The translations under genes and the position numbers were made by a program. This document shows positions 25,692 through 33,432 of a stretch of 45,132 bases of DNA, piece by piece; the first letter of the stretch is position 1; each line of letters opens with the position of its first letter. The stretch spans positions 1 to 45,132 of the forward strand of contig JADLEX010000058.1 of the NCBI GenBank assembly GCA_020845895.1. Reading direction: 5' to 3'. Below the pieces are notes generated by a model. That model searched no databases and had not been told where the DNA came from. It was given only the letters and a program-made list of their open reading frames with translations. This stretch comes from Deltaproteobacteria bacterium. GTDB lineage: Bacteria; Lernaellota; Lernaellaia; JACKCT01.

Positions 25692-27226
25692 TTTCCCTTC
25701 TCCCGGCCTGCCGCGAGGCCATTTTGAAGCCGCTCATGATAGGGAAAGTCCAGCCGCGTTGGCAACAACGCAAAGCCCACCGGCATGCGCGTGCACGCAT
25801 TCGCCATCGCCGTCTCGATCTCCCACGCGGGAAAAAACGTCTTGGTCGCGGGATCGACGATCGGCAGCGCGAAGATCCACTTCTTGCCGTCGGCGTTGAG
25901 TTTTTGCGCCTCGATGTTGAGCCGCTCGAGCGCCTTCGGCCGATCCTGCGCGAGCAGCCCCTGCGCCGCCGCGAGTTCGCGCCACGGGGCGCGCACGACA
26001 AAGCCGTCCACACCGGTCGCGGCCAGCAGCGCCGCGTCCTGCGAACGGCGCGCCAGCGCGTCCGCGGGCGCGAGCAGCGAGAGCGCGTCGATCTCGATGA
26101 AGACCGGCAGCCCCGGCCGCGCGGCCTTGATCGCTTCGACGAGTCGGCGCACCACCACCGCCGCGCGCGCCGCCTTGACCTCGGCGAAGCGCGCGTAGGG
26201 TTCCGTCAGCTCAACTTCGGACGTTCCGTCCGTGCGCACAGCGAGCGCGCCGAAAAACTCGCGCGGCTCGTAGGTGAGCTGCGTCGCGGCGGTGAACGCG
26301 GCGAGCGCCGCCGGGCTCAGGCTCTCGGTTTCGCGCGAGGCGAGATCGGTCAGGATCACGCCGTCGACCGACGACGCGGCGAGATCGGCGGCGAGTGCCG
26401 CGAGCGCGTCCACGGCCTCGTCGTTGAAAAGGTCGAGACGCGATCCCGCGCGCGGCTCCTTCGCTTCGGCGTCCCACGCGCGGTCGGCCCATTCGGGTTT
26501 CGAGGCCGTCCACCACGGCGCAACGCCCACGGGCAGCGTCGCCAGCAGGCGCACCCGCGCCGAGCGCGCCGCGAGGCCCGCGCTCGACATCACGTCGGCC
26601 ACCTGCGGGGCGTGCGTCGTGCGGAAATAGGCGCCCTCGCGTACCACGGGCTGCCCCGCCAGCGCATGCATCCCAACGCCGGGCCGCGTCGTCGCCGCGA
26701 CGACCATCGTGTTCAGTCCCGCCGCCGCGAGCTGACCCGCCGCGCGCTTCGCCGTGTCCTCCGTCGCGAACGGCAACTCGTCGGCCCACGTCGCGAGATG
26801 GCGGATCGGATCGAGGCGCATTTCGGGCCGCGCGGCGGTGAGCGTGTGGCCGACCTTGGCCGTGCATTCGGCGAGCCGCGCCTTGGCGTCGCGCGCGTTG
26901 GTGCCCAGTGGGAATCGTTGCAGGTACAGCGCGTGCCAGCCTCCGCCGCGCTCGCAGTCGCCTTCGACGCGCCACGACTCGGCGGTCTTGTAGATCGCGT
27001 CCCGGGCGAAGGGCGACTCGGGATAGTTCGCGACGATGCGCGCAAACTTGTCGCGCGCTTCGTCGTACGCCTTCGCGTAATACGCGCGCACGCCGGCCTG
27101 ATAGAGCGCGGCGGGGTCCTCGGCCGGCGCCGGCGCGGACGTCGGCGCGGGCGTCGCTTGCTGCGCGGAGATCGGCGTCGCGAACGCGGCAACGAGCAGG
27201 ATGATCGTCAGAAAGCGGCGGGGCAT
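25688..27226 (-). CDS. Exported TPR protein with a putative glycoside-hydrolase barrel (GHL/PgaB-like)
   Basis: With the ATG at 27226 the protein has 512 aa and a signal peptide (MPRRFLTIILLVAAFATPIS, cleavage after SAQ). Residues about 35-120 look like two or three TPR units (AALYQAGVRAYYAKAYDEAR, then ESPFARDAIYKTAESW). The rest resembles the glycosidase-like barrel of PgaB C-terminal/GHL-type proteins: LNTMVVAATTRPGVGM, then VDGVILTDLASRE with a candidate catalytic Asp, LPVFIEIDALSLL, and VDGFVVRAPWREL. An in-frame TTG upstream (27262) has no signal context. It heads a minus-strand operon with the metallophosphatase-like lipoprotein, suggesting envelope polysaccharide turnover. The family assignment is moderate. 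Confidence 0.7.
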   Translation of the reverse strand: MPRRFLTIILLVAAFATPISAQQATPAPTSAPAPAEDPAALYQAGVRAYYAKAYDEARDKFARIVANYPESPFARDAIYKTAESWRVEGDCERGGGWHALYLQRFPLGTNARDAKARLAECTAKVGHTLTAARPEMRLDPIRHLATWADELPFATEDTAKRAAGQLAAAGLNTMVVAATTRPGVGMHALAGQPVVREGAYFRTTHAPQVADVMSSAGLAARSARVRLLATLPVGVAPWWTASKPEWADRAWDAEAKEPRAGSRLDLFNDEAVDALAALAADLAASSVDGVILTDLASRETESLSPAALAAFTAATQLTYEPREFFGALAVRTDGTSEVELTEPYARFAEVKAARAAVVVRRLVEAIKAARPGLPVFIEIDALSLLAPADALARRSQDAALLAATGVDGFVVRAPWRELAAAQGLLAQDRPKALERLNIEAQKLNADGKKWIFALPIVDPATKTFFPAWEIETAMANACTRMPVGFALLPTRLDFPYHERLQNGLAAGREKGK

Positions 27227-27405
27227 GGCGGCGATGTTCCCACGAATGCGCCGATTCGCCAACGAGTTGGTCGCGGGGGTGGGTCAGTCAGCGCGCGGTC
27301 CTTCTGACCGAGGCAAAGTGGAGCAGAAAGCCTGCCCCGAGCGAAGCCCGCGGTGAGCGGAGTTGAGCCGGCGACGGTAATCCATTTCGGAGCCGAAAAT
27401 AGTTC

Positions 27406-27434
27406 TTGACAAATATTTTAGTGACCCGCATGAT
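27406..27434 (+). promoter_or_regulatory. Sigma-70 promoter of the AT-rich island
   Basis: A perfect TTGACA (27406-27411) and CATGAT (27429-27434, four of six matches) are separated by 17 bases at the sharp change from GC-rich to AT-richer DNA. A small hairpin (TTTCGG/CCGAAA, 27385-27398) lies just upstream of the -35. Transcription would start near 27441, next to an in-frame ATG at 27442. Confidence 0.6.
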
Positions 27435-27522
27435 CCATATCATGTCTGACTGCATGAAACCAAAAACGAATTCGAAGTCGATAGCCGAAGTCGAGTTTCG
27501 CTCCCCGACATGGACGAACGCC

Positions 27523-28536
27523 ATGACTGGTTATTCCGCGCGCATTCTTCGTTGGCCCAAATCGACTTCGCGAACCGCTCACCCGAGCGACTCTCTCGCA
27601 GCCGCCGTAGCCGCTCTCGCCGAACTCGCGCGACGACCTTTCAAAAAGGGTTCGACTTCAGGGCGCGCGTCCATTCTGGCCATCGGTCTCGCGGTCTTCG
27701 CGCTCGCTGGCCTTCTTTCCCGCTCCGCCATCGCTCAAGAGCTCGATCGCGATTCCGCGCTTTATGCCGTTGAACATTGGAATAGTACTTGTTGCAATAC
27801 TACCGAGTGCAAAACAGTCGAGTCTTGGTCTGAAATGGCTTCCGGGTGGTATAATGAAATTCGAAGCTTGGCCAATCACGGCAGCTTGGCATTCAAAGAC
27901 AATTCACAGTATTACGTTGACGGGTCCTTGAAGCAAGACTGGTTCACCGACGAGGACCGCACCGCTTACGGAAATGACGTTAATTACATCGATAAATTTG
28001 ACGCTGCCATTGTTGCGTTTCACGGCCATGTCGACGACGGGGCGGGAAATTGGCGTGGCTCGATGCGCGTGAAAAACGTTGACGATGAGTGCTTGCTTGA
28101 ACCTGCGGAAATGCAATTAGGCGATGGTGATATGGAAAATCTTGTCATGTCGTCATGTCACTCTGGAACAAAATCAACTTTTGACTATTGGTCGAGCGGC
28201 TTTCGATGGGCGTTTTCCGGCGGATTACAGGAAGTGAACGGCTTCCACGGACTCATGTGGATTTCGACCGGATATACAGATGAATACGCCGATTTTGCCA
28301 GCGACGGATTCGATACAAACGTCGCGAGTGCTTGGCTGGACAATTTGTACAAATATCGTAGCGGAATCGATTCTCAGTGTCCTGTTTCTTTCGCTGGGGG
28401 CTCCACGCTCTGGGAGGGGTTGGGATACCTGACCGGATATGATTATACCGACTGGGGTTCTGACCCGGACGGATCGACATATTGGTCACGGACCGGAATC
28501 GCGGGTTGCAACCCCGAAGACGCGCCCGCGTGGTGA
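27523..28536 (+). CDS. Exported caspase-like (clan CD-type) protein of unknown function
   Basis: A 337-aa protein with a hydrophobic export segment (SILAIGLAVFALAGLL, cleavage likely after AIAQ, about residue 72) preceded by a long basic N-region. The mature domain shows a hydrophobic strand followed by H167-G-H169 (IVAFHGHVDDG) and, about 45 residues on, a second strand ending in C212 (NLVMSSCHSG). This order, hydrophobic-HG then hydrophobic-C, is the catalytic layout of clan CD cysteine peptidases (caspases, gingipain-type). It also recalls a domain of unknown function with an HGH/CHSG pair. Six further Cys, including C-C near the N-terminus of the domain, suggest disulfides. Start choice is open: ATG 27523 has GGACGA upstream, but in-frame ATGs exist at 27430, 27442 and 27454. 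It is the first of three AT-rich genes. Confidence 0.75.
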   Translation: MTGYSARILRWPKSTSRTAHPSDSLAAAVAALAELARRPFKKGSTSGRASILAIGLAVFALAGLLSRSAIAQELDRDSALYAVEHWNSTCCNTTECKTVESWSEMASGWYNEIRSLANHGSLAFKDNSQYYVDGSLKQDWFTDEDRTAYGNDVNYIDKFDAAIVAFHGHVDDGAGNWRGSMRVKNVDDECLLEPAEMQLGDGDMENLVMSSCHSGTKSTFDYWSSGFRWAFSGGLQEVNGFHGLMWISTGYTDEYADFASDGFDTNVASAWLDNLYKYRSGIDSQCPVSFAGGSTLWEGLGYLTGYDYTDWGSDPDGSTYWSRTGIAGCNPEDAPAW

Positions 28537-28557
28537 GACACGATGAAGGAGCCGACG

Positions 28558-29553
28558 ATGGAATATTTGGATAAACGCATTGCTTGTGGTCGGGTTGAAA
28601 CGGATTCCAATTCCTGTATTGTAAAATTACTCTGCTTGGTCTTGTTTTCTCTGCTTGTCTTCGGAGCGTTTTCAACGCCAGCCATGGGATCTGGTATTAG
28701 CGAAACAGACGACGATTCATTTTCTGACTTATTCAGCGAAATATTTGAAAAGACCTCGTCAGAAACGGCTCGTTTGCGCGACGCGATGGAGTCACCTGAT
28801 TCACCAATGGGGAGCTCTGGCCTGTTTTCCAGAAATACCTGCGAAATGCTTTCCGAGGAATTTGACATCGTAGATTTGGAACGTATCTATGGCCGCGAAA
28901 GATTTCGATATCGCACAGAAAAGCGACTTTCGAAATGCGATGTTCTCCGAGGTTACTTTAGACTCATCGACCAATCCACTGACGTATCAAACATCGCCGA
29001 AGATCGACGAGCTATTTCCATTAACGACTATCGCGCATTTGACCATAATGGCCTGAATGACATTATTCTTAAATTTGGCTTGTCCGAGGAAGATTTCGAT
29101 GTGATTATTTATGATTTGGTGACGTTGGAATCAGGGGTTGACGAAATAGTCGAATTTCGATCATTCTACGAGTATATGGTCACGGTGCCGCGAATCTACA
29201 ATAGATTATTGCCCGTTCCAGACAGCTACATGCGATTCGCGTTTGACGACAGCAACAGGCTGAAACGAGCGTTAGTGAAATGGCCAAGCATTCAGATTGA
29301 TTTTGGCGGTTATGCGAAATCGGACATCGAAATTGCGAGTGAAATATATGCATCGGTCATGGCATTTATGCCTAAGCCGGAGTTTAGTGAGATTAGAATT
29401 GAATCCATTATCGCGGAATCGATCTGCGGTGGAGCTTCGAATTATTATCCAGCGTTCAGAGTGGCAGTCGTGCAAAAAGGAAGCGCCGGTGTAGAATTCG
29501 ATGTTGGTTATTATGATGAGACAGAAGACATTCAATGCGGAGACAGTTTATGA
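28558..29553 (+). CDS. Exported protein of unknown function
   Basis: A 331-aa protein in visibly AT-richer DNA than the genome around it. AAGGAG lies 6 bases before the ATG at 28558, which decides the start over ATG 28543. A hydrophobic segment (CIVKLLCLVLFSLLVFGAFS, about residues 20-39) with a likely cleavage after AMGS makes it exported. The mature part is mixed alpha/beta with a charged N-terminal helix (FSDLFSEIFEKTSSETARLR) and few Cys. I do not recognise a family. It follows the caspase-like gene after 21 bases and overlaps the next gene by four bases, so the three form one operon. Confidence 0.75.
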   Translation: MEYLDKRIACGRVETDSNSCIVKLLCLVLFSLLVFGAFSTPAMGSGISETDDDSFSDLFSEIFEKTSSETARLRDAMESPDSPMGSSGLFSRNTCEMLSEEFDIVDLERIYGRERFRYRTEKRLSKCDVLRGYFRLIDQSTDVSNIAEDRRAISINDYRAFDHNGLNDIILKFGLSEEDFDVIIYDLVTLESGVDEIVEFRSFYEYMVTVPRIYNRLLPVPDSYMRFAFDDSNRLKRALVKWPSIQIDFGGYAKSDIEIASEIYASVMAFMPKPEFSEIRIESIIAESICGGASNYYPAFRVAVVQKGSAGVEFDVGYYDETEDIQCGDSL

Positions 29554-30101
29554 AAGCGAAAAGCGTAACAATGGCAAAAACCCTAATTGTACTATTCGCT
29601 TTCGTGCTTTTTGGCAGTTGCACCCAGAAAGATGAGGCCGACGACGACAACGGCGCGTGCGTTCCTTTAGGCCATTACCCTGACTCTTCGGAGTGGCCAT
29701 ATTTCAGTGAGTGCATGGAAAAGTCCGGCAGCATGGAAAAATCCGATGAGGGAAGTCCGTTTCCGTGCTCCGAGGAATTCGTTCTATTGTCTTGGGATGG
29801 AAATTCTATTTCGATTCGGCATGACTGTATACCCGGACAGTGCGGATGGAAGTTTGAGCACGAATTTCTCATTGATGACAGCACCATCACGTTGATTGAG
29901 AGAGACACCTCTACCGAGGTCGCGGGATGCAGTTGCAAATTTCGGGGAGCGTTTCACGAAAGTGTTGAGGCGGGAGTCTACGAATTTCGAATCATTGCTG
30001 ATGCCGCCGCTTGGGGAGGCGAAGTCGCGACACGCCTCTCCGAACCGATCGAACTCACGGCATCGGAATCCGCGGAGTACTGCTTTCACATCGAGTATTG
30101 A
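29550..30101 (+). CDS. Small Cys-rich lipoprotein of unknown function
   Basis: The 183-aa lipoprotein has a signal ending in lipobox FGSC (Cys near residue 25), followed by an acidic stretch KDEADDDNG similar in style to the Asp-rich linkers of other exported proteins in this window. The mature part has about nine Cys (CVPLGHY, SECME, FPCSEE, HDCIPGQCGW, GCSCKF, YCFHIEY), so it is probably disulfide-rich. Start ATG 29550 overlaps the previous stop (ATGA); ATG 29571 is an alternative. No family is recognised. Third gene of the AT-rich island operon. Confidence 0.75.
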   Translation: MKAKSVTMAKTLIVLFAFVLFGSCTQKDEADDDNGACVPLGHYPDSSEWPYFSECMEKSGSMEKSDEGSPFPCSEEFVLLSWDGNSISIRHDCIPGQCGWKFEHEFLIDDSTITLIERDTSTEVAGCSCKFRGAFHESVEAGVYEFRIIADAAAWGGEVATRLSEPIELTASESAEYCFHIEY

Positions 30102-30125
30102 GCGGAGTATCGGACGCGCACCGTT

Positions 30126-30737
30126 TCACCCGCCGCCCAGATAGGCGGTGCGGACGTTTTCGTCGGCGAGGAGCTGCGCCGACGGCCCTTCGAGCGTGAT
30201 GCGGCCCGTCTCCATCACGTATCCCCGCTGCGCCAGATGCAGCGCGGCCTGCGCGTTTTGCTCGACCAGCAGGATCGTGACGCCCGACGCGGCGAGCTCG
30301 GCGATAACGCGGAAGATCTGCGCGACGATGAGCGGCGCGAGGCCGAGCGACGGTTCGTCGAGCAGCAGCAGGCGCGGTTTGGCCATGAGACCGCGCCCCA
30401 CGGCCAGCATCTGCTGTTCGCCGCCCGAGAGCGTGCCCGCGGTCTGGCGGCGGCGCTCGGCCAGCACGGGGAAGAGGGCGAAGACGCGGTCGAGATCGGC
30501 GCGGATGCCCGCCGCGTCGCGCCGCGTGTACGCGCCCATGTCGAGGTTTTCGGCCACGGTCATCTTGGGGAACACGCGCCGCCCCTCGGGCACCTGCACG
30601 AGGCCCATGGCCACGATTTCGTGCTCGGGCGCGCGCGTAATGTCGCGGTCCTCGAAGACGATGCGCCCCGCGCCCGCGCGGATCAGGCCCGACACGCACT
30701 TGAGCGTCGTCGATTTGCCCGCGCCCTTCGACTTCAT
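30126..30737 (-). pseudogene. livF: 5'-truncated livF (branched-chain amino-acid ABC transporter ATPase)
   Basis: The reading frame encodes a LivF-type ATPase from the end of Walker A (GAGKSTTLKCVSGLI) to the natural C-terminus (AYLGGG). It includes the Q-loop region VPEGRRVFPKMTVAENL, signature LSGGEQQMLAVGR, Walker B LLLLDEPSLGLAP and VEQNA. The first 35-40 residues of the family, including the start of Walker A and the aromatic A-loop, are missing. At about 30726 the homology stops exactly where a transposase-like sequence on the other strand begins. The other transporter genes (livK, livH, livM, livG) are absent. It is therefore most likely a dead fragment, though an ATG at 30737 keeps a 203-residue frame open. 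Confidence 0.8.
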
Positions 30738-31174
30738 CCTCGGGGTGCGTCTGCGCAAGGACCCGGACGTGGCGGATCTGCCGCACATGACGCGCGAGTT
30801 CGACGAGATTGCGCCGGGCCTCGGCGTCGCGGAACGCACGTTGTCGGGCAAGCGCTACGTCGTCTGCTTCAACGCTGGAACTCAGGCCGCTGTTTCATCA
30901 CAACGACGACACGCGGATCGGCCACATCGTCGCGTGCTTCCTCGCGCTGCGTTTGGAGGTCGATCTGCAGCGGCGGCTCGACGAGAAGAACATCGACACG
31001 TCGTAGCCGACGCTGATGCGGGAACTTGCGCGCGTGCAGGTCGTTCACCTCGAACTGGACGGGAAGGCGCGGCTCCCGCGGACGGACCTCGCCGGGTCCG
31101 CGCACGAGGCCATCGCCGCCGCGGGGATGCGTCCCCCGCCGCCCGTCACCTTGATGAAAGTATCCGAAACGTAG
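30727..31174 (+). pseudogene. Decayed DDE transposase C-terminal fragment (IS1634/IS4-like)
   Basis: From about 30727 one frame reads FDFILGVRLRKDPDVADLPH up to about 30880. Then the plus-one frame continues with LRPLFHHNDDTRIGHIVACF and LALRLEVDLQRRLDEK to a TAG at 31004-31006, and past it with LMRELARVQVVHLELDGKAR to a final TAG at 31172-31174. The order (an IVGxRxR-like strand, then RPLxHxxxxRIxxHIxxCFLAL, then a C-terminal tail) matches the end of IS1634/IS4-type transposases. One frameshift and one internal stop show that it is inactive. The N-terminal half is missing; its left limit coincides with the truncation point of livF. Confidence 0.7.
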
Positions 31175-31649
31175 TGCCTAACCCGAGAGGTGTGCGCATA
31201 AGTACCTGAAATGGCGACGGATTCAAAATTTCACTGTCGAAAATGAGTTCGGGACGGCACGGAAAGGATGCTTGAAGTCACAGAGGTTGCTTTCGAAGGT
31301 GCACACTGGAAGCAGGTGACAGGCAATCTTTGGTAGAAGAGTGAAGGTCAAGACCTTCCCGGACCGTTTGAAATTACCAATCTGAGGACCAATACCTCGC
31401 TCGCTCCGGCGCGCGTCTTTCGACCTCACTCGGTCACAAAATCATGGGCGGGGGCGCCCGCGCCACACGACGCGACCGTTTTTACGCTCTTCGCTTTACT
31501 CACGCTTCGCGGCAAGATCCTTCACTTCGTTCAGGATGACAAGAGCGATCGGACGCTTCGCGCTGCTCGGATCAGGACTCGCATCGCTGCGCGCTGCATG
31601 TCCCCGGTCGTTGCTCAAAGCGCGTAAACGCGACAACATTGCCGCGCTC
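31175..31649. other. Gene-free spacer rich in dispersed-repeat relics
   Basis: These 475 bases have no supported gene. After the transposase relic comes about 260 bases of moderately AT-rich sequence without a recognisable feature. Then follow a GC-rich inverted sequence around 31444-31464 (GGGCGGGGGCGCCCGCGCC), typical of dispersed intergenic repeats, and the element listed at 31513-31543. No convincing promoter for the permease genes was seen. Confidence 0.5.
31513..31543. repeat. Dispersed repeat of the CATCCTGAACGAAGTGAAGGATC type
   Basis: The sequence AAGATCCTTCACTTCGTTC followed by AGGATGACAAG contains imperfect inverted arms (GATCCTT and AGGATG around CACTTCGTTC). On the minus strand it translates to the familiar spurious peptide VILNEVKDL. 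That peptide is a hallmark of a short repeat scattered through many environmental bacterial genomes and often mistaken for coding sequence. It lies about 110 bases upstream of the permease start. Confidence 0.7.
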
Positions 31650-32576
31650 ATGAAACGCCTCGTCGCACGCCGCCTGCTGCTCCTCATCCCCACCGCGTGG
31701 GGCGTGGCAACCCTCGTCTTTTTCCTGATTCACATGATCCCTGGCGACCCGGTCGAGGTCATGCTCGGCGAGACCGCCGCCGCCGCGGACAAGGATCTCC
31801 TGCGCACGCAGCTCGGGCTGAACGACCCCATGCCCGTGCAGTACGGCCGTTTTCTGACGGGCGTCGTGCGCGCCGATCTGGGTGAGAGTTTCTTCTACCG
31901 GGCACCCGTCGCAAGCATCATCGGCGCGCGGTGGACGGCCACGGCCAAACTCGCCGTCGCCGCGCTGCTGATCGCCATCGTGATCGCCCTGCCCGCCGGC
32001 ATCTTCGCGGCGGTGCGTCACCGGACGTTTTTCGATCGCGCGACCATGATCGGCGCGCTCGTCGGCGTCGCCATGCCCAACTTCTGGCTCGGGCCGCTGC
32101 TGATCCTGATCTTCTCGATCGGTCTCGGCTGGTTGCCGGTGTCGGGCGACGAGAGCGCGGCGTCGATCGTGCTTCCCGCACTCACGCTGGGCCTCGGCAT
32201 GGCGGCGATGCTCTCGCGCATGACGCGCTCGTCGATGCTCGAAGCGATGAACGAGGACTACGTCATGACCGCGCGCGCCAAGGGGTTGCCCGAGCGGACG
32301 GTGATCCTCAAACACGTGTTGCGCAACGCGCTGCTGCCGGTCATCACGATCCTCGGATTACAGGTCGGCGCGCTGCTGTCCGGCGCGATCATCACCGAAA
32401 CGGTCTTCGCGTGGCCGGGGCTCGGCACGTTGCTCGTCGGCGCGATTCAGGCCCGCGACTACCCCGTGGTGCAGGGATGCGTGCTCGTCATCAGTGCGTC
32501 GTACGTCGTCGTCAATCTGCTCGTCGATCTCGCGTACGCCGTGGTCGATCCGCGGGTGCGTCTGGAGGGGCGATGA
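31650..32576 (+). CDS. ABC transporter permease, DppB/OppB family
   Basis: The 308-aa protein starts MKRLVARRLLLLIPTAWGVA, the conserved first helix of peptide/nickel permeases, and continues with FFLIHMIPGDPVEVMLGE and QLGLNDPMPVQYGRF. Six membrane helices are expected. The EAA cytoplasmic loop reads DYVMTARAKGLPERTVILKHVLRNALLP. This subunit would pair with the DppC-like permease encoded next (ATGA overlap) to carry peptides, nickel or similar solutes. No ATPase or binding-protein gene lies nearby. The frame is open further upstream to 31536, but that part crosses a repeat and does not resemble the family, so ATG 31650 is used even though its ribosome site is weak. Confidence 0.92.
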   Translation: MKRLVARRLLLLIPTAWGVATLVFFLIHMIPGDPVEVMLGETAAAADKDLLRTQLGLNDPMPVQYGRFLTGVVRADLGESFFYRAPVASIIGARWTATAKLAVAALLIAIVIALPAGIFAAVRHRTFFDRATMIGALVGVAMPNFWLGPLLILIFSIGLGWLPVSGDESAASIVLPALTLGLGMAAMLSRMTRSSMLEAMNEDYVMTARAKGLPERTVILKHVLRNALLPVITILGLQVGALLSGAIITETVFAWPGLGTLLVGAIQARDYPVVQGCVLVISASYVVVNLLVDLAYAVVDPRVRLEGR

Positions 32577-33376
32577 AGCGAAGCATGGCGGCGGTAATCG
32601 GACTCGCCCTGCTCGCGCTCCTCGCGCTGGCGGCCGTCCTTGCGCCGTTTGTCGCGCCGCACGCGCCGACCGCCATCAACCTCGACGCGGCTCTGTGCGT
32701 TCCCGGGGCCGGGCACCTGCTCGGTTGCGACGAACTGGGGCGCGACGTGTGGTCGCGACTGCTGTGGGGATCGCGCGCGTCGATGGCGGTGGGCATCTGC
32801 GCGGTGCTCGTGTCGATGACGATCGGCGTGTTGGTCGGCGCGGTCGCGGGGTACGCGGGCGGCGTCGTGGACGCGATCGTCATGCGCGGCATCGACATCC
32901 TGCTGGCCTTCCCCGGCATCCTGCTCGCGATCGCGGTGGCGGGCGTACTGGGGCCGTCGTTCGTCAACGTCATCATCGCGCTTTCCGTCTTGGGCTGGGT
33001 CGGTTACGCGCGGCTCGTGCGCGGGCAGGTGCTGTCGATCCGCGAGCGAGACTTCGTGCTGTCGGCGAGGTCAATCGGCGCATCGCCGTGGCGCATCGTG
33101 TGGCGGCATGTGTTGCCCGAGGTCGCCGCGCCGGTGGTCGTACAGGCGACCTTCGGTGTCGCGGGGGCGATCCTCGCCGAGGCGTCGCTGTCGTTCCTCG
33201 GGCTCGGCCCGCAGGACGTGCCCACGTGGGGCGCGATGCTCGCCGAGGGGCTCGACTACCTACTCACCGCCCCGAATCTGTCCGTATGGCCGGGCCTCGC
33301 GGTGCTCGTCACCGTGCTCGCGTTCAACATCGCCGGCGACGGTCTGCGCGACGCGTTGGATGTGAAGGCGGCGTAA
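32573..33376 (+). CDS. ABC transporter permease, DppC/OppC family
   Basis: The 267-aa protein has the DppC layout: a first helix (about residues 5-27), the periplasmic motif HLLGCDELGRDVWSRLLWGSR, then five helices. The EAA loop is RDFVLSARSIGASPWRIVWRH, and the C-terminal motif is SFLGLGPQDVPTWGAMLAEG. GGAGG lies 5 bases before ATG 32573, which overlaps the stop of the partner permease. Together they form the membrane channel of an oligopeptide-type importer whose other subunits must be encoded elsewhere. Confidence 0.93.
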   Translation: MKRSMAAVIGLALLALLALAAVLAPFVAPHAPTAINLDAALCVPGAGHLLGCDELGRDVWSRLLWGSRASMAVGICAVLVSMTIGVLVGAVAGYAGGVVDAIVMRGIDILLAFPGILLAIAVAGVLGPSFVNVIIALSVLGWVGYARLVRGQVLSIRERDFVLSARSIGASPWRIVWRHVLPEVAAPVVVQATFGVAGAILAEASLSFLGLGPQDVPTWGAMLAEGLDYLLTAPNLSVWPGLAVLVTVLAFNIAGDGLRDALDVKAA

Positions 33377-33432
33377 GGGGAGGACGCCGATTGGCATTTC
33401 ATCGACAAATCGTGACTTCGGCTCGCGAGTCC

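Noticed and set aside
22233-25727. Very long plus-strand open frame (over 1100 codons)
   Set aside because: It lies antisense to GH51, RsgA and the metallophosphatase gene, all of which have clear family motifs. Its translation is Arg/His/Ala-rich, as expected for the shadow of high-GC genes.
31004-31006. In-frame TAG in the transposase-like sequence as a recoded (pyrrolysine) codon
   Set aside because: The same sequence has a frameshift and lacks its first half, so simple decay explains the stop.
31496-31693. Minus-strand open frame containing VILNEVKDL
   Set aside because: This peptide is a known artefact of a dispersed repeat and does not represent a gene.
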